DNA of 64,000 nt from Phoebastria nigripes (lineage: Eukaryota > Chordata > Aves > Procellariiformes > Diomedeidae), in assembly GCA_035582835.1 (NCBI GenBank), contig JAYKAV010000489.1:783655-847654 (forward strand). Direction: 5' to 3'. Below are positions 32,634-44,460 of this stretch, one piece after another; positions within the stretch are counted from its first letter, which is position 1; each line of letters starts with the position of its first letter. The translations under genes and the position numbers were made by a program. The notes under the pieces were generated by a model, which searched no databases, was not told where the DNA came from, and saw only the letters and a list, made by a program, of their open reading frames with translations.

Positions 32634-32730
32634 ACACGTGCACATCCACACGTGCACACACACAGGTGCGCACACACACGCATGCACACCCACACATGCA
32701 CACGCGTGCACACCCACACGCGTGCACACC
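32634..32730 (+). repeat. Alternating purine/pyrimidine (CA/CG)-rich tract
   Basis: The tract joins the polypyrimidine run directly. It is built from ACACGTGCAC, GCACACACAC and CACACGCGTGCAC-like pieces, nearly perfectly alternating purine and pyrimidine with several CGCG/GCGC steps. Alternating sequence of this type is the classic Z-DNA-forming type. It also contains several CACGTG or GTGCAC palindromes. Confidence 0.88.
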
Positions 32731-32929
32731 CCCCCGCTTCCAGCCCAGCCCCAGCCGCACCAGGGCTGCTGTGCAGGACGATGCATTTCATATGCATGGC
32801 CTGGGATGGTCCGGGCTCTCCAGCCAGTAATTCACTGATTGGAAAATGTTCCAGGGAAGGGGCTGAGGACCGAGAGGCAGGAGGGGGGCAGCCAAGGCGG
32901 GGGGGATGAGATGGGAGTTCTCAAACTGC
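32731..32929. other. Short GC-rich unique sequence
   Basis: Nothing recognisable lies between the alternating tract and the next AT-rich island. Confidence 0.5.
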
Positions 32930-33090
32930 GAGTCCTAATACTAAGCATGTGGCCATATATTATTTTAATAAAGCCAGCACATCCTGCGCTCACGACAGCT
33001 GCTGTTCCCTTTCTCTCATCCTGTGAATCTCATTTATTCCTCATTAGCAAAATCACCTGTTTGTCAAATAGGGACAGAGCTGTAAGACAT
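32930..33090. promoter_or_regulatory. AT-rich island, candidate conserved element
   Basis: The island includes CCTAATACTAAGC, CCATATATTATTTTAATAAAGCC, CTCATTTATTCCTCATTAGC and GACATTAAATTGTG. CCATATATTA resembles a CArG-type serum-response word. Flanks are GC-rich. Regulatory function is inferred from texture. Confidence 0.33.
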
Positions 33091-35084
33091 TAAATTGTGC
33101 GAAGGCTGGTGGGGGCCTGGGGAGCGTGGGGAAGAGCGGGAGGGAGGAGAGCTGGGCAGCCGGCTCCCGCTCAGAGACTGAAGCCAGAACTTGACGAAGA
33201 TCTCTTGAAGGTTGAGATGGAAACGAGGATTTGGGGGAGTAGATTATGCAGCATCTTCAAGCTCTCTCGGTTTTTTTCCCTGCCTGTTCTCAGCACCCTG
33301 GGAAATGGTTCCTTGTGCAGCAAAGGGGGTGGGGTGGGTGCTCAGCACCTATGTGCAGGAGGGTTCAGATGCACCCAATCCATGGTCACCCATCACCTCC
33401 TGAGCAGCAAACAATTTAAATTCATGGTCACCCATCAGCAAACAATTTTTCCTTTTGGAACAGGTCGGGTACAAAATTTCGTCTGATTCAGTTTTACTGG
33501 TTTGGGTTTTCTTTAAATTGAGCAGAGACGTTGCTGGGACTGACCTGTTCTTTCAAAGAATCGGGGTTTTGATGAATCAGGATTTTCCACTAACATTAAA
33601 AAAAATCCCTGGACTGCACTAAATTAAGTGTCTGTCACCCCACCAGCCTGGCAATGGAGTCTTTTTCTGCTGGTTTTGCAGCTTACTCGATGCTTTTCCT
33701 AACGCCAGCCCTGGCTTTTCCCTTTATCAGTTGACTGACACGAGGGGAAACAGCTGGCTGAAAATCAAGCTTTCTGGTTTGCTGAAACTCTCCCTGTTTT
33801 TTGGAGATTTGGAGTTTTGGTTCAGATTGGATCCAACCCAACCATGTGTGCATGAAAGATACAGAGAGAAACTTGGGGGGACAGGGAGATCTCAGCCCCC
33901 AGCCCTCCCGCGTGGCTCTGGTGTTCCTGCCTACCTCCTTGCCAAAAGCCAGGGGGAAAGACCTGGACGGCGGCTCCCGTGCCTCCAGCCTCTTCAGGAA
34001 AGCCTGAAACTCCACATTTTTTTCCCGGGACCTTATTTTGCATTTTGGAAAACTCCAGCTAACGTGGGAGGGTTTGATCCCAGCGAGCCGGAGTTCGGGG
34101 ATGGGTTGTGGGAACCTCGGACCTGCTCTGCAGCCGAGGTCCTTCCAGCGGGACGTCTGCCGACCCCAGCCCTCCACGCCCCCGTCGGGGTAAGCCAGCC
34201 TGGGGTCTGCAGCAGGAGTCACCAGCTCTCGGGAAGGTCATTTTTAAACTTGAGGGAAATTAAGGATTAGGAGGTGAAGGAGAAGACCGTGTCTATGCAC
34301 ATTTTTTCTACTTACTCTATTTTTTTTTCCTCCTTACTCTCTTTCCTCCTCCTCCTCCTTTATTTTTTGTCTTGTTCTGACCATCCCTCCATCCCTCCAT
34401 CTTCTCTTCATCATCTTGCTTTTTCTCATGTTTCCCTTCCCCAGGATGCTTTCCTCTACCCCCTCCCCGTTCTTCCACCCGGTTCCCCATCCAGCTCCTC
34501 TCCCCACCTCTCCATCTTCCCGCCGCTATTGAAGTCCTTCCTCCCCACCCGCTGCGCATCTCTCCATCTCCACCTCACAACCTCTTTCTGTCTTGGAGGA
34601 CGTGTATGGGGACATCCAGCGTCCCAGCCCGGTGGCCCACAGGTCCCGCAGCACCAAGCCCAGCTCACTTCATAGCCCGGTCCTTTGGGGGACCCTTCGT
34701 TACCCACCTCCGGGCTGGTGGCAGGGCTGGCCGGGGGGACGACAGTGACCCCCCCGAGCTTGCAGCTGCCTTTGATCCTCCTGCCCGGCTCCGCTCCCCC
34801 TTGCAGAGCAGGAAAGGCAGAACCCGCCTGCGCAGGGGCCAGGGGCTCCCGGCGTGGATGAGCTGCACCCAACACCCCGCGTCGGGAGGGACGGACAGGG
34901 TCCCACCACCCCTCGCCCCTTCCCAGCCACCTCCCCCGGGTGCCAGCCACGTCCCCGCTCCGCAGAGCAGCCCAGCGTCCCCTTTCCCCACCCGCGCCAC
35001 TGTCGCGTGTCGATGCCACCGTGTCCCCCCCGCCCTCGTCCCCCCCCTTCCCTCCTCTCTCTGAAAGTCATCAGGCCTAGCGAG
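33091..35084. other. Unique sequence with local duplication and pyrimidine-rich stretch
   Basis: A 42-base local duplication at 33381-33450 is listed separately. Pyrimidine-rich sequence with CCTCCT and CCAT words lies at about 34315-34600, followed by GC- and CpG-rich sequence at 34680-35050. No gene was recognised; the 179- to 187-codon frames overlap on opposite strands. Confidence 0.5.
33381..33450 (+). repeat. Imperfect tandem duplication, 42-base step
   Basis: CATGGTCACCCATCA occurs at 33381 and again at 33423, each time followed by AGCAAACAATTT. The first copy carries about eleven extra bases (CCTCCTGAGCA) between the two shared parts, so the second copy seems to have lost them, or the first to have gained them. 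Short repeats of CA border the difference. Confidence 0.85.
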
Positions 35085-35275
35085 GTCTTCTCCCACTTAT
35101 GCAGCTCATGAATATTTAACAGCATCTGCTCTGGAGGCGATAAAGCCTACCAATCCTTGACAAATATGGCCTAATCTTTTCAATTTCGGGGTGCAAATAT
35201 TCCTTCAGAGTCCTGTTTGTCACCTAGATTAATGACTCTGCCTCCCATAATCCTTTGGTGCTAATTCAAGTGGTG
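35085..35275. promoter_or_regulatory. Candidate conserved element
   Basis: The segment starts abruptly after a C-rich stretch and reads TCATGAATATTTAACAG, GGCGATAAAGCC, GACAAATATGGCC, CCTAGATTAATGACTC and CTAATTCAAGTGG in close order. CAAGTG is the core of NK2-type homeodomain sites (35266-35271), and CAAATATGG resembles a CArG word. Texture and borders resemble deeply conserved enhancers; no exon or repeat was recognised. Confidence 0.38.
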
Positions 35276-36100
35276 GCTACCAGGACGGCGCATGGCGAAG
35301 GGATGCTGGGACACATATGAAGGAGAGATTACTCACTTGAGGGCCCTTTGCTGCAGGGTTTTGTTCCTCCATCGGCAGTTGGGGACGAGGAGGGGGGTCT
35401 GGGTGTTTGTTTGTTTTTTCCTCTTCGTAGCTGCTGAATATCCATCCCGGAGCCGGTGCGGGCGAGGCGAGGTGGCTCCCCCCTTCCCTCTGCTTTCCCC
35501 CCAGGGATGGGGTGCAATGGGAGACACGGGCTTGTCTCCAACCCCGGATCCTCATTTTCCAGTGCCTGATGCAGGCAGTGGCTATGGGACCACCAAACTG
35601 GATTTCCAGCAGCCCTCCAAGCCTGGACATGCTCTGGGGCTCCGCTTCAAGTTAAGCCCCATCCCAGGGACCAGAGGCTGACCCCGGGATGCGTCAGCCA
35701 GAGGAAAGCCTTCGCTGCCCTGGTCCAGCCCAGCACCGCTGGTCCCATGCCAGGACCCCTCCTCGCATCGCAGTGCCTGCCTGGGGGAGATGCGGGGCGT
35801 GGGGCTGGGCGATGCTCGGCTCTCGGCCACGGTCCATAGGAGAGGTGATGGTTTTGGCCGGGCTCTGGCCAGCGTTGGAGCTGATGGCACGCTGCGAGAG
35901 CCACAGCAATCGCCCGAGCTGATGCACAGCAGAAGCCCAGGCACCTCTGGGCACGTAGAGCCGGCTGCTCCTATTTATTTATTCCCTGATCAAGAGAGAA
36001 AAATACAGAGGGGAGCGAGCGGCAGCGGGTGGGAGGGCAGGGAGAAGGAGGGAAGGGGTAGAAATCAATGCCGGAGCTGATCAGCGGTATTGACAACTTC
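35276..36100. other. GC-rich unique sequence, no gene seen
   Basis: GC-rich sequence with one short ATTTATTTATT patch near 35975. No recognisable exon or repeat was found. Confidence 0.5.
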
Positions 36101-36360
36101 GCTAAGGGGCTGACGGCTCCCATTCATTGCCCCCGCGCCCGCAGGGGCTTCCCCCGCCGCGGGGGGCTGCCGGAGGGACGCCCGCAGCCCGGCTAAACAC
36201 AGCCAAGCATCAGCGAAGGCATTAGCGGCCAGCCAGAAATCGAAGATTTGTTATTATCCAGCGGTGGAACAATAGCCTGGCTGGGCGTATTCATCACCGC
36301 TCTGGCCCTCGGGGGTGGAAATATGTTGAGATTGCAAATTATTTATTTATATTGGGGAGA
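36101..36360. promoter_or_regulatory. CpG-rich patch followed by AT-rich island
   Basis: The left part (36115-36190) is CpG-rich and includes a CCCCCGCCGCGGGGG near-palindrome. The right part contains GCTAAACACAGCC, GATTTGTTATTATCC, GGAACAATAGCC and AATTATTTATTTATATTGG. GAACAATAG is SOX-like. The combination resembles a regulatory element, but there is no direct evidence. Confidence 0.35.
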
Positions 36361-39300
36361 TGGGGGATGCTGGCGGCGCGGAGGAAGGAGTTTCCTCCTC
36401 TCTGCGTGCGCTGCTGCTCGACACTGACCCGCCCAAGGGCGCTGGGGCTGCCTGAGGCTGAGCACCATGCACTGATTTACAGCAAATCGAGGCCCTGGCT
36501 CTCGGGGCATCCTTTGGGTAAAGAGCAGAAAGAGATGTTGAGACCTACTGGAAAATTTGGAGGTGAAGCTCTCAACACCATCAGTTCGTGGACCGTTTGT
36601 GTTGCAGGAGTGCAGCTGTATGCACGAGCAGGTTTGCAAGGAAGGTTCTTGGGATGCAAGACTCTTGGAGAGAGGGTCCAGAGAAACCCCTGATCCTCTT
36701 GATCCAAAATTATCCATGCAGTTCTCTCTTATGGAAGTATCTGAAAGGCTCCAGCATGGAGGATGCGAAACCATGAAGGTTCTCATAAATAGGATTTTTT
36801 TTTCCTCTGGCTAATAAGCATTGCTGGGGGTAGGGCAGCCCTAAAATAACGGGTCAGCTCTGCACAAGAGAGCTGGGTGTTCCCCTGGGAAATGACTTAA
36901 CTTGGATGTAGGAATCCTCTGAGATCAAGAGATTGAACCAAAAGCCTTTCTCCAGTAGCGGTGGCAATCCTGGGTGCACGCAGGAAGCTGGTCCCGAGGA
37001 AAACGTCCTCTCTGCTTGCTGGATGGGAAAAACTTCCACCTGGAACAGGGACCTGCAGAGCACAGTGAATATTTATGGCTCATGAGCGGGAAGGAGTTAT
37101 TTTTAGGTTTGTTTTACATTTCTGTGGCAGAAAATGCTTTCTCAACCAGACAAAAATAATACTGTGGATAAAATAAAAGTAGGAAAACATTCTTTTTTTT
37201 GTGAGCAAAATCAGAAAAACGCTACTTTTCACTAGTCAGAAACAGAAGAAAACTTTTGAACAAAGCCAAAGAAAATTTCTGGGTTTGTTTCCTCCTCAAA
37301 ATACTTTGGGACAAAAAACTGCAAACCCTGTTTCCCGACTCAGGGCTTCATTTTGGCTTTGCAGCTAACAGTCGCTGCGGTTCTTGTTTTCTCTTAGCTG
37401 ATCCCCGCAGCTGCTACCGGCTTTCGCCGGATGATTTGCGCTGGGGGCTCAGGGCGGCATTTGCAGCCCCAGCTCCCGGGGGTGTGCGAGCTTCCCGAGC
37501 CCCCTGGGGTACCCACTGCAAGGGCCGAGCGCTGCCGGGAGGGGAGCGATGCTGGTCCCAGCACAGCCAAACCCCCGGGGACTCTGGGGGGGTTAGGTTG
37601 AACGGAGATTTGAACCCCAGGGGAAGAGAGGAGGAACAGGAGGGATGGGGGTCCCTCCCTGGGGGGGCTAACGATGCAGGGTTAGTGCCAAAGCCCTGAC
37701 TCCCCCGCAGCCAGCACCAACAGCTCCAAGCAAAGTTGAAAAGACTGGCTCAGGAGAACAAAAGCCCGCTGCAATGCAAGGGCAAGGTCCAAGCAGTGCT
37801 CCCTCCATCTAATCTGCTTCCCTACCCCCATCACCCTGCCTTGTCCCTGGAAAAAACAAAAATACCAAGACCCCCAGCCCTGCACGCCCCCCCACCACCA
37901 CCTTGGTCCCCCTGCAGGGGTAGGGGTCTGCACCGCTGAGGCTGTGAAGCAGCACCAAAGGGCAGCATCAGCCCCATTTCATGCTCAGCTCCTCCGTGCC
38001 GTGCTGCCCTGCCGCCCGGCGTGGCTACCGGGGTACCGGGGAGCATCCCGTGGCCGCCTGTGCTGGCATGTGCGTGCCTGCTTCCCGCTGCTCCCTGCCC
38101 CCTCTCCTTCTATTTTTTTCCGCTGAGCAGGCTCAAAAAGCAAAGCTGGCGCCTTTGTAATACCGCAGCATCGTTAGGGCCCTCCTGGAACCGGGGCGGG
38201 GGGAGAGACCGGCTCATTAGCTGGACGCTTTGAAGTGGGCTCTGTTTGGGGTTCATTTGTATGCCGGCAGAAGGGAAACCTCTGTGTTTCAAGGATGTTT
38301 TTCTGGAGGGGCTTCCTGGAAACATAACAAACATGACCCCGAGGAGCGCTCCCCCAGCCCGCATAGGCAGCCCAGCCGGGTGGGAGATGAAACGCGGGGC
38401 CGTGCTCAGCGCGGCACAAAGGCAGCCCGGCCCCGGCAGCAGACCGGCCAAGTTCCCCCGGAGAAGACCAAAGCTGGCGCCGAGTGAGCCTATTTGTTGC
38501 AGAAGTGGTCCCTATCCAAGGGATAGGGATCTCGCAGCTCAGCCCTGTGTCCTCCCATCCGTCTGTTCCCAAAGAGCAGCTGAGAAGCAGGAGACGGCTG
38601 TTCCTCCCCAGATGTCAAACAGGCAGCCCAGGGATCGTGGCAGGTCTGATGCCACCATGGGTTCACCAGGGTCTGCCCCACTGTCACCCCATTTGCTGTG
38701 GTTGGATGCCAGGAGACAGAAATCAAGCCATGACTTTCGATTCAAATCAACACAAAAATGTGCAAAGTTGGGTTTCCCCTCTGCGCTGCAGCTCCCCGAC
38801 CTACCGAGCAGACCCGATGCTGGTGGGCTGCACTCCTAAGGGGGCCATGACTCTTCCTCTGCCACTGCCTCAAAGTAAAAGAAACCCTGAGCTTTCTGGT
38901 GTTTGGAGGGACCTCAAAACACGTTCCTGAGATGCTCTGCCTGTTTGCTGCCCTGCTGCTTCCCGCTTCGGGACAAGGGATAGGCACCTCCATCGCTCTC
39001 TGGCCAGCAGCTGCCACTGGGACATGGCCAGTGGGACTTTCCAGGAAAGGAAGCAGAAACCCTCAATAAATAGAGCCTGGATGGCTCTACCTCCCTCACC
39101 CTGTCTCTCTCCCCCTTCCCTTTGGCAGTCTCTCTTTCTCTGCCTGCCTCTCCCTGGCTCTGTCTGACTCTGCCTCCCCTTCTCCCCCCGCGTCTCCCGC
39201 AGCGCTGCCGGTGACAGGGAGCGCTTGGAGAAAGACGAATTGAAATGACACGCAAGCTCCAGCGTGACTGCTGGGGTGATGCATGGGGAGCCGTCACTTG

Positions 39301-41589
39301 GTGCTCGTCGTGAGCGGTACAGATGAGGGACTGACCTCCTCTGCCAAGGGGTCAAGGACATTTGAAGGGCATAGCAGCTAGAGCCAGGGGGGGAGTGGGG
39401 AGGAAAATAGTCTCTTCTCTTTTGTCCATGCTCCTGCCAGCACCCTGGAGCACCTCAACAGCGTTTTAAAGCAGGTGACTTCCCAGCGGTGTTTCTCCGT
39501 GCTAAGTTTCTCACTTTCTGCCAACGAGAGCAGCAAAGAGTCAGCCCAAATCTCCTGCCTCCCGCGTTGACTTCCCGAGGGAGCTCTGGAGACGCGATGG
39601 CACTGCTAGCACCAGGATCCCAAATCCTGCCTCGTGCCTCGTTCCAGGTGGATTTGCATTAGCGCTGAAGCGGAGAGGGGACTTGGGCAGCAGAGCTTTG
39701 CAAGCACCAGGCAAAACCTGGGGCTGACAGTGGTGAAGAGCTCTTCCATCATCTGCATCCCTTCTCCCCATCTCAGGCCTGAAGTCCCCCTCTGAGACCT
39801 CCACCAAGCTGAGGTGTCTCAGGCGCAGCTTGGCAGCAGAGCAAGCCCTACCAGAGCTGCTAAACCCCCAGGTTGGAGCAAATTTGCTGACCCCTACCCG
39901 GCTGGGAACCTGGACATGCTGGACTGTCACAGAGGACCATGCTGGGCTTGGCCATGTGGAGTCAACTGATCTCATGGGGAAATGATTTTATCATCAGCTC
40001 ACAGGGAGGTGAGCTTGTGAGAGACCTCTGTGGATCACCAACCTCCACCTTCTCCACGGCAAACCTGACTGAAGTCTTCAGCTTCTCCTTCGGCTTACTC
40101 TGTAGCACCGTGTTCATAGGATGAAAGCTAATACCTCTGGGACATTGTCCTGTCCCTTGGGTTGAAGATCCAGTGGACTCTAGTCTAGAAAAAATTTTAA
40201 ACAAATCCATCATCCTTCAAAATGCTGCCTCAGGGTGACTGGGAAATTCAGCTCAAAGCTACAAATTCCTGTCAAATCTGGCAAACCATCTTGCCTTAAT
40301 AAATGTGTTTCTAACGGAGATATCATGCTGGAAAAGTTGGATCATTTCATCTTGATGTTATTAACTGAAGTGAAACAAATTTGGATCTTTCATTTGCTTT
40401 GATAAAGGAGGAAAAAATATGTTAAAAAAATAGTATGCGGTATTTCATTTTTAACCAAACATTTCAGTTGGCTCAAGAGAAAAAGAAAAAACCCTTGTTG
40501 GTGCGGGGAGAAAATTGGTTTAGTCACCTGAGTAAAAAAGAAATGAAAATCATCTCCCCAGTGAGCAGTCCAAAATGAGCCGGGATGTGGGAATCCCTTG
40601 TGCCAGGTATCTCACAGACAGGGCTCAAAGAGACCCCCAGGAGCAGGATCACCACCGCATAACTCGCTTTACTTCCCCAAAATCCCGCTGACTTTATTTA
40701 TAATTTTGGCAAGCGGGATCAGCTGGGAAGGTCCCGTCGTTCCCAAGGGAGCGCAGGGAGAGGTACGGGAGCGACAGCCCTGTCCGTGCCACCCCGGGGA
40801 GGGACTGCCCAGCCATGGCCGTAAACCCAAGCCAGCATGTCAAGCGAGCAGGTTGTCTGAGATGTCTCTGCCTCCTCCCCGGGCTGTACGTGTGCCAAGA
40901 GAAGCGGTTGGAAAAGAGCAAGAAAGCAAAGGCTATCGCAAGGCTGGACAGATGCAGCCAGTTGGCACCAGCCGCTAAATTACCAGCCAATTTCCAGCAT
41001 ACAACCTGGGGACCTGGGCTTTCAGCTGAGCACATTAAGGCTGGTGCCCCTTTTAATTGCTGTAGATCCTGACACGTGTCCCTCAACTTTGGGTTGTCTC
41101 TGACAGCCTGGCAAAGCCAGCTTTCAAAGTGGGGAAAATGCTGTTACCTGGTTTATCTAGGGTCTTGCTGGCACGCTCTGGACCTGGTGCCGGTGCAGCT
41201 GATATGAGCAGATTCAGGCTTTGGGGCTGATTTCTCTCTTATCCCAGCGTGGAGAGCAGGCAGGAGCACCATCCCTATCGTTTCCCCCTCTGTGGATGCT
41301 GAAAGTTGAGTGACAAGTCAAGTGTTGACCAAGGCAGGAGGCTGGGGACCAGCGAGGAGGTGCAGGGATGCGATGACCCTGCGGACGTGCCGCTGGAGCT
41401 CGGTTGCTCCGAGAGGCAAGACAGGGAGCGGAGAAAGCTGTGAGACCCTTAGCAGGTCCTGTCAGCCTTATTCACACGTTATCAGATGGGGGAAGCCCAA
41501 AGGGCTGCGAGGGAGGTAATTAATCTTGGTCTCGAGCAGAAAGGCTCTTGGAGAGGAGGGGGGAGGTCAAAACGAGGCACTGTTTGAGG
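36361..41589. other. Long unique interval, no gene or repeat family recognised
   Basis: AT-richer patches occur at 37060-37330 and 40240-40560. Pyrimidine-rich low-complexity sequence with TCTCTC and TCTGCC words lies at about 39095-39195. An ATTTGCAT octamer (reverse of ATGCAAAT) occurs at 39652-39659. The 197-codon frame at 38246 and similar frames overlap others on both strands and match no known protein. Confidence 0.5.
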
Positions 41590-41815
41590 AGAGATGGGAA
41601 CTTTGCAAATGCATGAATGGTTTTTTGCCCTTAATGTGAAGTTCACCCCAGATCTGAAGACACCTTTGTACTTCCCCCCCGGTTTAATTTGGATTTTTAT
41701 TTGGGATCATCAGTTTCTCCTCACCATAAAACACATCATCATCACTGTAAAGCACTTTTATGACACCTTTATCTGATTATCTGAAAGCACTTAATCAGCA
41801 TTAACTCATTAAGCT
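41590..41815. promoter_or_regulatory. AT-rich island, candidate conserved element
   Basis: The block contains CTTTGCAAATGCATGAATGG, GTTTAATTTGG, ATCTGATTATCTG, CTTAATCAGCATTAACTCATTAAGC and closes at a CpG-bearing GC-rich segment. Half-octamer, homeodomain and GATA-like (TTATCT at about 41768-41781) words are mixed. No repeat or exon was recognised. Regulatory function is inferred. Confidence 0.36.
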
Positions 41816-44279
41816 TCCCCGTGGCCACAGTGGGAGGAGGCAGGGGTCGGTGCCTGCTTCGAGAGCAGCCCCGTGCAGGGGGGCGGTTGGGGCTGCAGCT
41901 GGGGTCAGAGCCACGAGCATCGCTTGGTCCCCGGCTCCGCAAGCGTTGCCACAGGGAACTTACTGCTTTTCCTCCACAGAGCAAGGCTGAGCTGGGCGGA
42001 CATGAGGTTTCTCTGGTAGGTGGACCTGCACCATCTTTCAGGGGTCAAAGGAAAAGCACCTCGCGCAGACTCTCAGCATCCCCAAAGAGGTGCTAGGGCT
42101 GCATCGCCTGGTCCTTGGGATGGGATTGCTGTGTTTTACCTGCTTGCCACCTGTCCTAATGTAATACATAGGGTCTCATAGTATAATGCAGAGGGTCTTA
42201 GCCAGCTCTGACTGTGAAGCAAGACAGACTTGTTTAAACAACCTTCCTGACTCACGTCTTTTATGGCAGAGAACATAGTCCAAAGAACAAGTCCAAATCT
42301 CAAAGCTCTCAGCAAAGAACAAGTCTCGCTTACGGAGATGCTGTAACTTGCTGAGCCCTGGTAACGCCCCACCTGCCTGTCCCAGAGTTGAGTTGCTGAA
42401 TTTGGCCCCGAGAACAAAGCTCTAGAGCATCCCACCCCAACGGGCTTTGCTGTGTGTTAGTGCCCCGCTGCATCCAGCCCCAGGGATGGCTGTGCCGGCC
42501 GGAGGGAAGGGGGACATACCTGACCACCCCACAAGGGCAGTGGATGTGGGATGCTACCAGGTCCCCCTCCACACGGACACCCCGGGGGTCTCCTCCAGCA
42601 TGCCAGGACAAGGCGACCCCCAGTCCACAGTGGTGATGCTCGGTTATTCAGGGATGGCCCTTCTCCTGGCTTCGGTGGCAAATTAGACCCCTGGAAAGGG
42701 GTGGTGGGCAGGGTTGCCCATCTGCTCCTGTTTTTGTCCATCAATTAGGCCTCATTTCCAGCATGCTCACTGTGGTTCATTGGTTTCCGCTTCACGTTCC
42801 TCGTGGTTTCCAGACACCATCGCAAAACAGCTCTGCGCCGTCTCCGGAGAGCTCTTGCCTTTGGACTCAGGCCATTTTTTTTTTCCCCTTTTCTTTTCCT
42901 CCCCCCCCTGTTTTTTTTCCCCCAGGCTCATTCAAACAGCACTCCCCTGGGCCAGCTCAAAGAGCAGACCCTGGCCAGCCATGCCAGGATGGCCACCAGC
43001 ACCCACCCATCGTTTCATCCGCTGGTGCGTTCTCAGACGGTTCAAAACCTCTCTGCAGATCTTCGCCTGCCTGCCATCTCGCCGGAGCAGCGGCTGTCCC
43101 CTGCATCCGCGTCGCCCCGGTTGGCAAAGCCACACGTCCCCAGCAATATTTCCTCCTGATCTGAATCATTTCTCACTCAGCCTGCTTACCTCCATCAATC
43201 CTATCACCTGTGGATGGGGATTTTCACTGCAGAGCATGTGGAGCGGGTCCTTGCCTCCTCTTTGCCGGTGCACGGGGCTGGTGTCACGGCCACATGGACC
43301 ATCAGGGTGGTTGGGCTGTCCTGGGGGTCCCCTCCCAGCCCCAGCTCGCTGAAGTCCTCCACCCTTTTGGCCAGAAGAAACTTGATGCTCTGGGCTGTGC
43401 AAACATCTCTCTTCGAATCCAGGGCAGCAGGGCTGAGGGGGCAATGCTGGTAGGAATGAGACAGAGGAAGATACCCAGAGCCAAGAGAGGTTAGAGGGTT
43501 TGTGGTAAGGAGAAGGGATAAAGTTCAGCTATTTCTAACACCACTTCAGCATCGTGAGCTTGAGGGGAAAAGCTTTTGCCTCTGGGGTCGGAGAGGTGGC
43601 TGTTTCTTTGACTTTTGGCAAAAAAAAGGTCCCTGGCTGGATAACGCGGGTGGTGTGGGTTTGGGACTGGATTAGAGGTCCGGCTTTCGTGACCTGGGCA
43701 ACCCTGGCTGAGTTTAGGGGGCGAAAATCTGGAGCTAGATGGGGAAAAAACAGATGATGATGTCGGTGCTGGTGGGACTTTGATGGGTGGGACCCCCCCA
43801 TCCCACCGAAGGGTGTGGGGTGCCAGGGACCCCCCTCTCCCAGGCAGCCTGTGCTGGGAACTGCCCTTGGGTGGGCTCAGGGACAAAATGTGGGGGTCTC
43901 CCACACAGCCCCAGCTGGCAAAGCTGGTGTGGGGCACCCCGGGGCAGGGCTGGGGCTCAGGAAACTCATCTGGGGGCTCTGCCCTCCTCGGTTCACTGCC
44001 GCTGGGGCTCTCAGGTGCCACAGGGGATTCGGTTACCCATCACACAAGCCTCACACAGAATCAAAACATCACTTTGTATCCCTGAATCAAATAATCGGCG
44101 ATTCTGGCAAAGAGAGAAACATAAAATAAATGCACAAGAGACCTTGGCATGCATGTGGGTTAAGTCTGTGTTAGTGTTGTCAGGCGACAGAAGTACATGG
44201 AGACTCCTCCTTCATATTTGAGCTCCTATCCTGACCTTTCCTTCACTGTCTGCATGGTGGTGCTGCTGCATTCGATCCA
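41816..44279. other. Unique sequence, no gene seen
   Basis: Mixed-composition sequence with homopolymer T and C runs near 42878-42925. The stretch 42160-42420 has a different, lower-GC texture and could be an old repeat, but no family was recognised. The 212-codon frame at 42714 is unsupported. Confidence 0.48.
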
Positions 44280-44460
44280 TCCATTTTTACCTCCAAAAGA
44301 TATTATTATTTAATTCCCTTTGCAGCTGCCTGCAGCTCCTGATGGCCAAGCAGTTCTTCGGCTGATAAAAAAGTTGAGCATCAGTCAGTAAATCAGTGGC
44401 AACAGAAGTGCTGAATCATTAAATCTTATGCTGTAATCTATTTCAGCTGGGTTTAGGAGC
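44280..44460. promoter_or_regulatory. AT-rich island, candidate conserved element
   Basis: The island reads AAAAGATATTATTATTTAATTCCC, GCTGATAAAAAAG, a CATCAGTCAGTAAATCAGTGG segment and GAATCATTAAATC and TGTAATCTATTTCAGC words. Several homeodomain-type cores and a GATAAAA word fall in 180 bases. The texture suggests regulatory DNA; evidence is compositional only. Confidence 0.32.

Noticed and set aside
31858..32909. Long open frames of 230-326 codons on both strands, rich in Pro/Phe/Ser/Leu or Gly/Lys/Arg/Glu
   Set aside because: They result from the near-pure polypyrimidine tract at 32111-32633, which cannot contain stop codons in most frames. All six frames are affected, so no frame is special.
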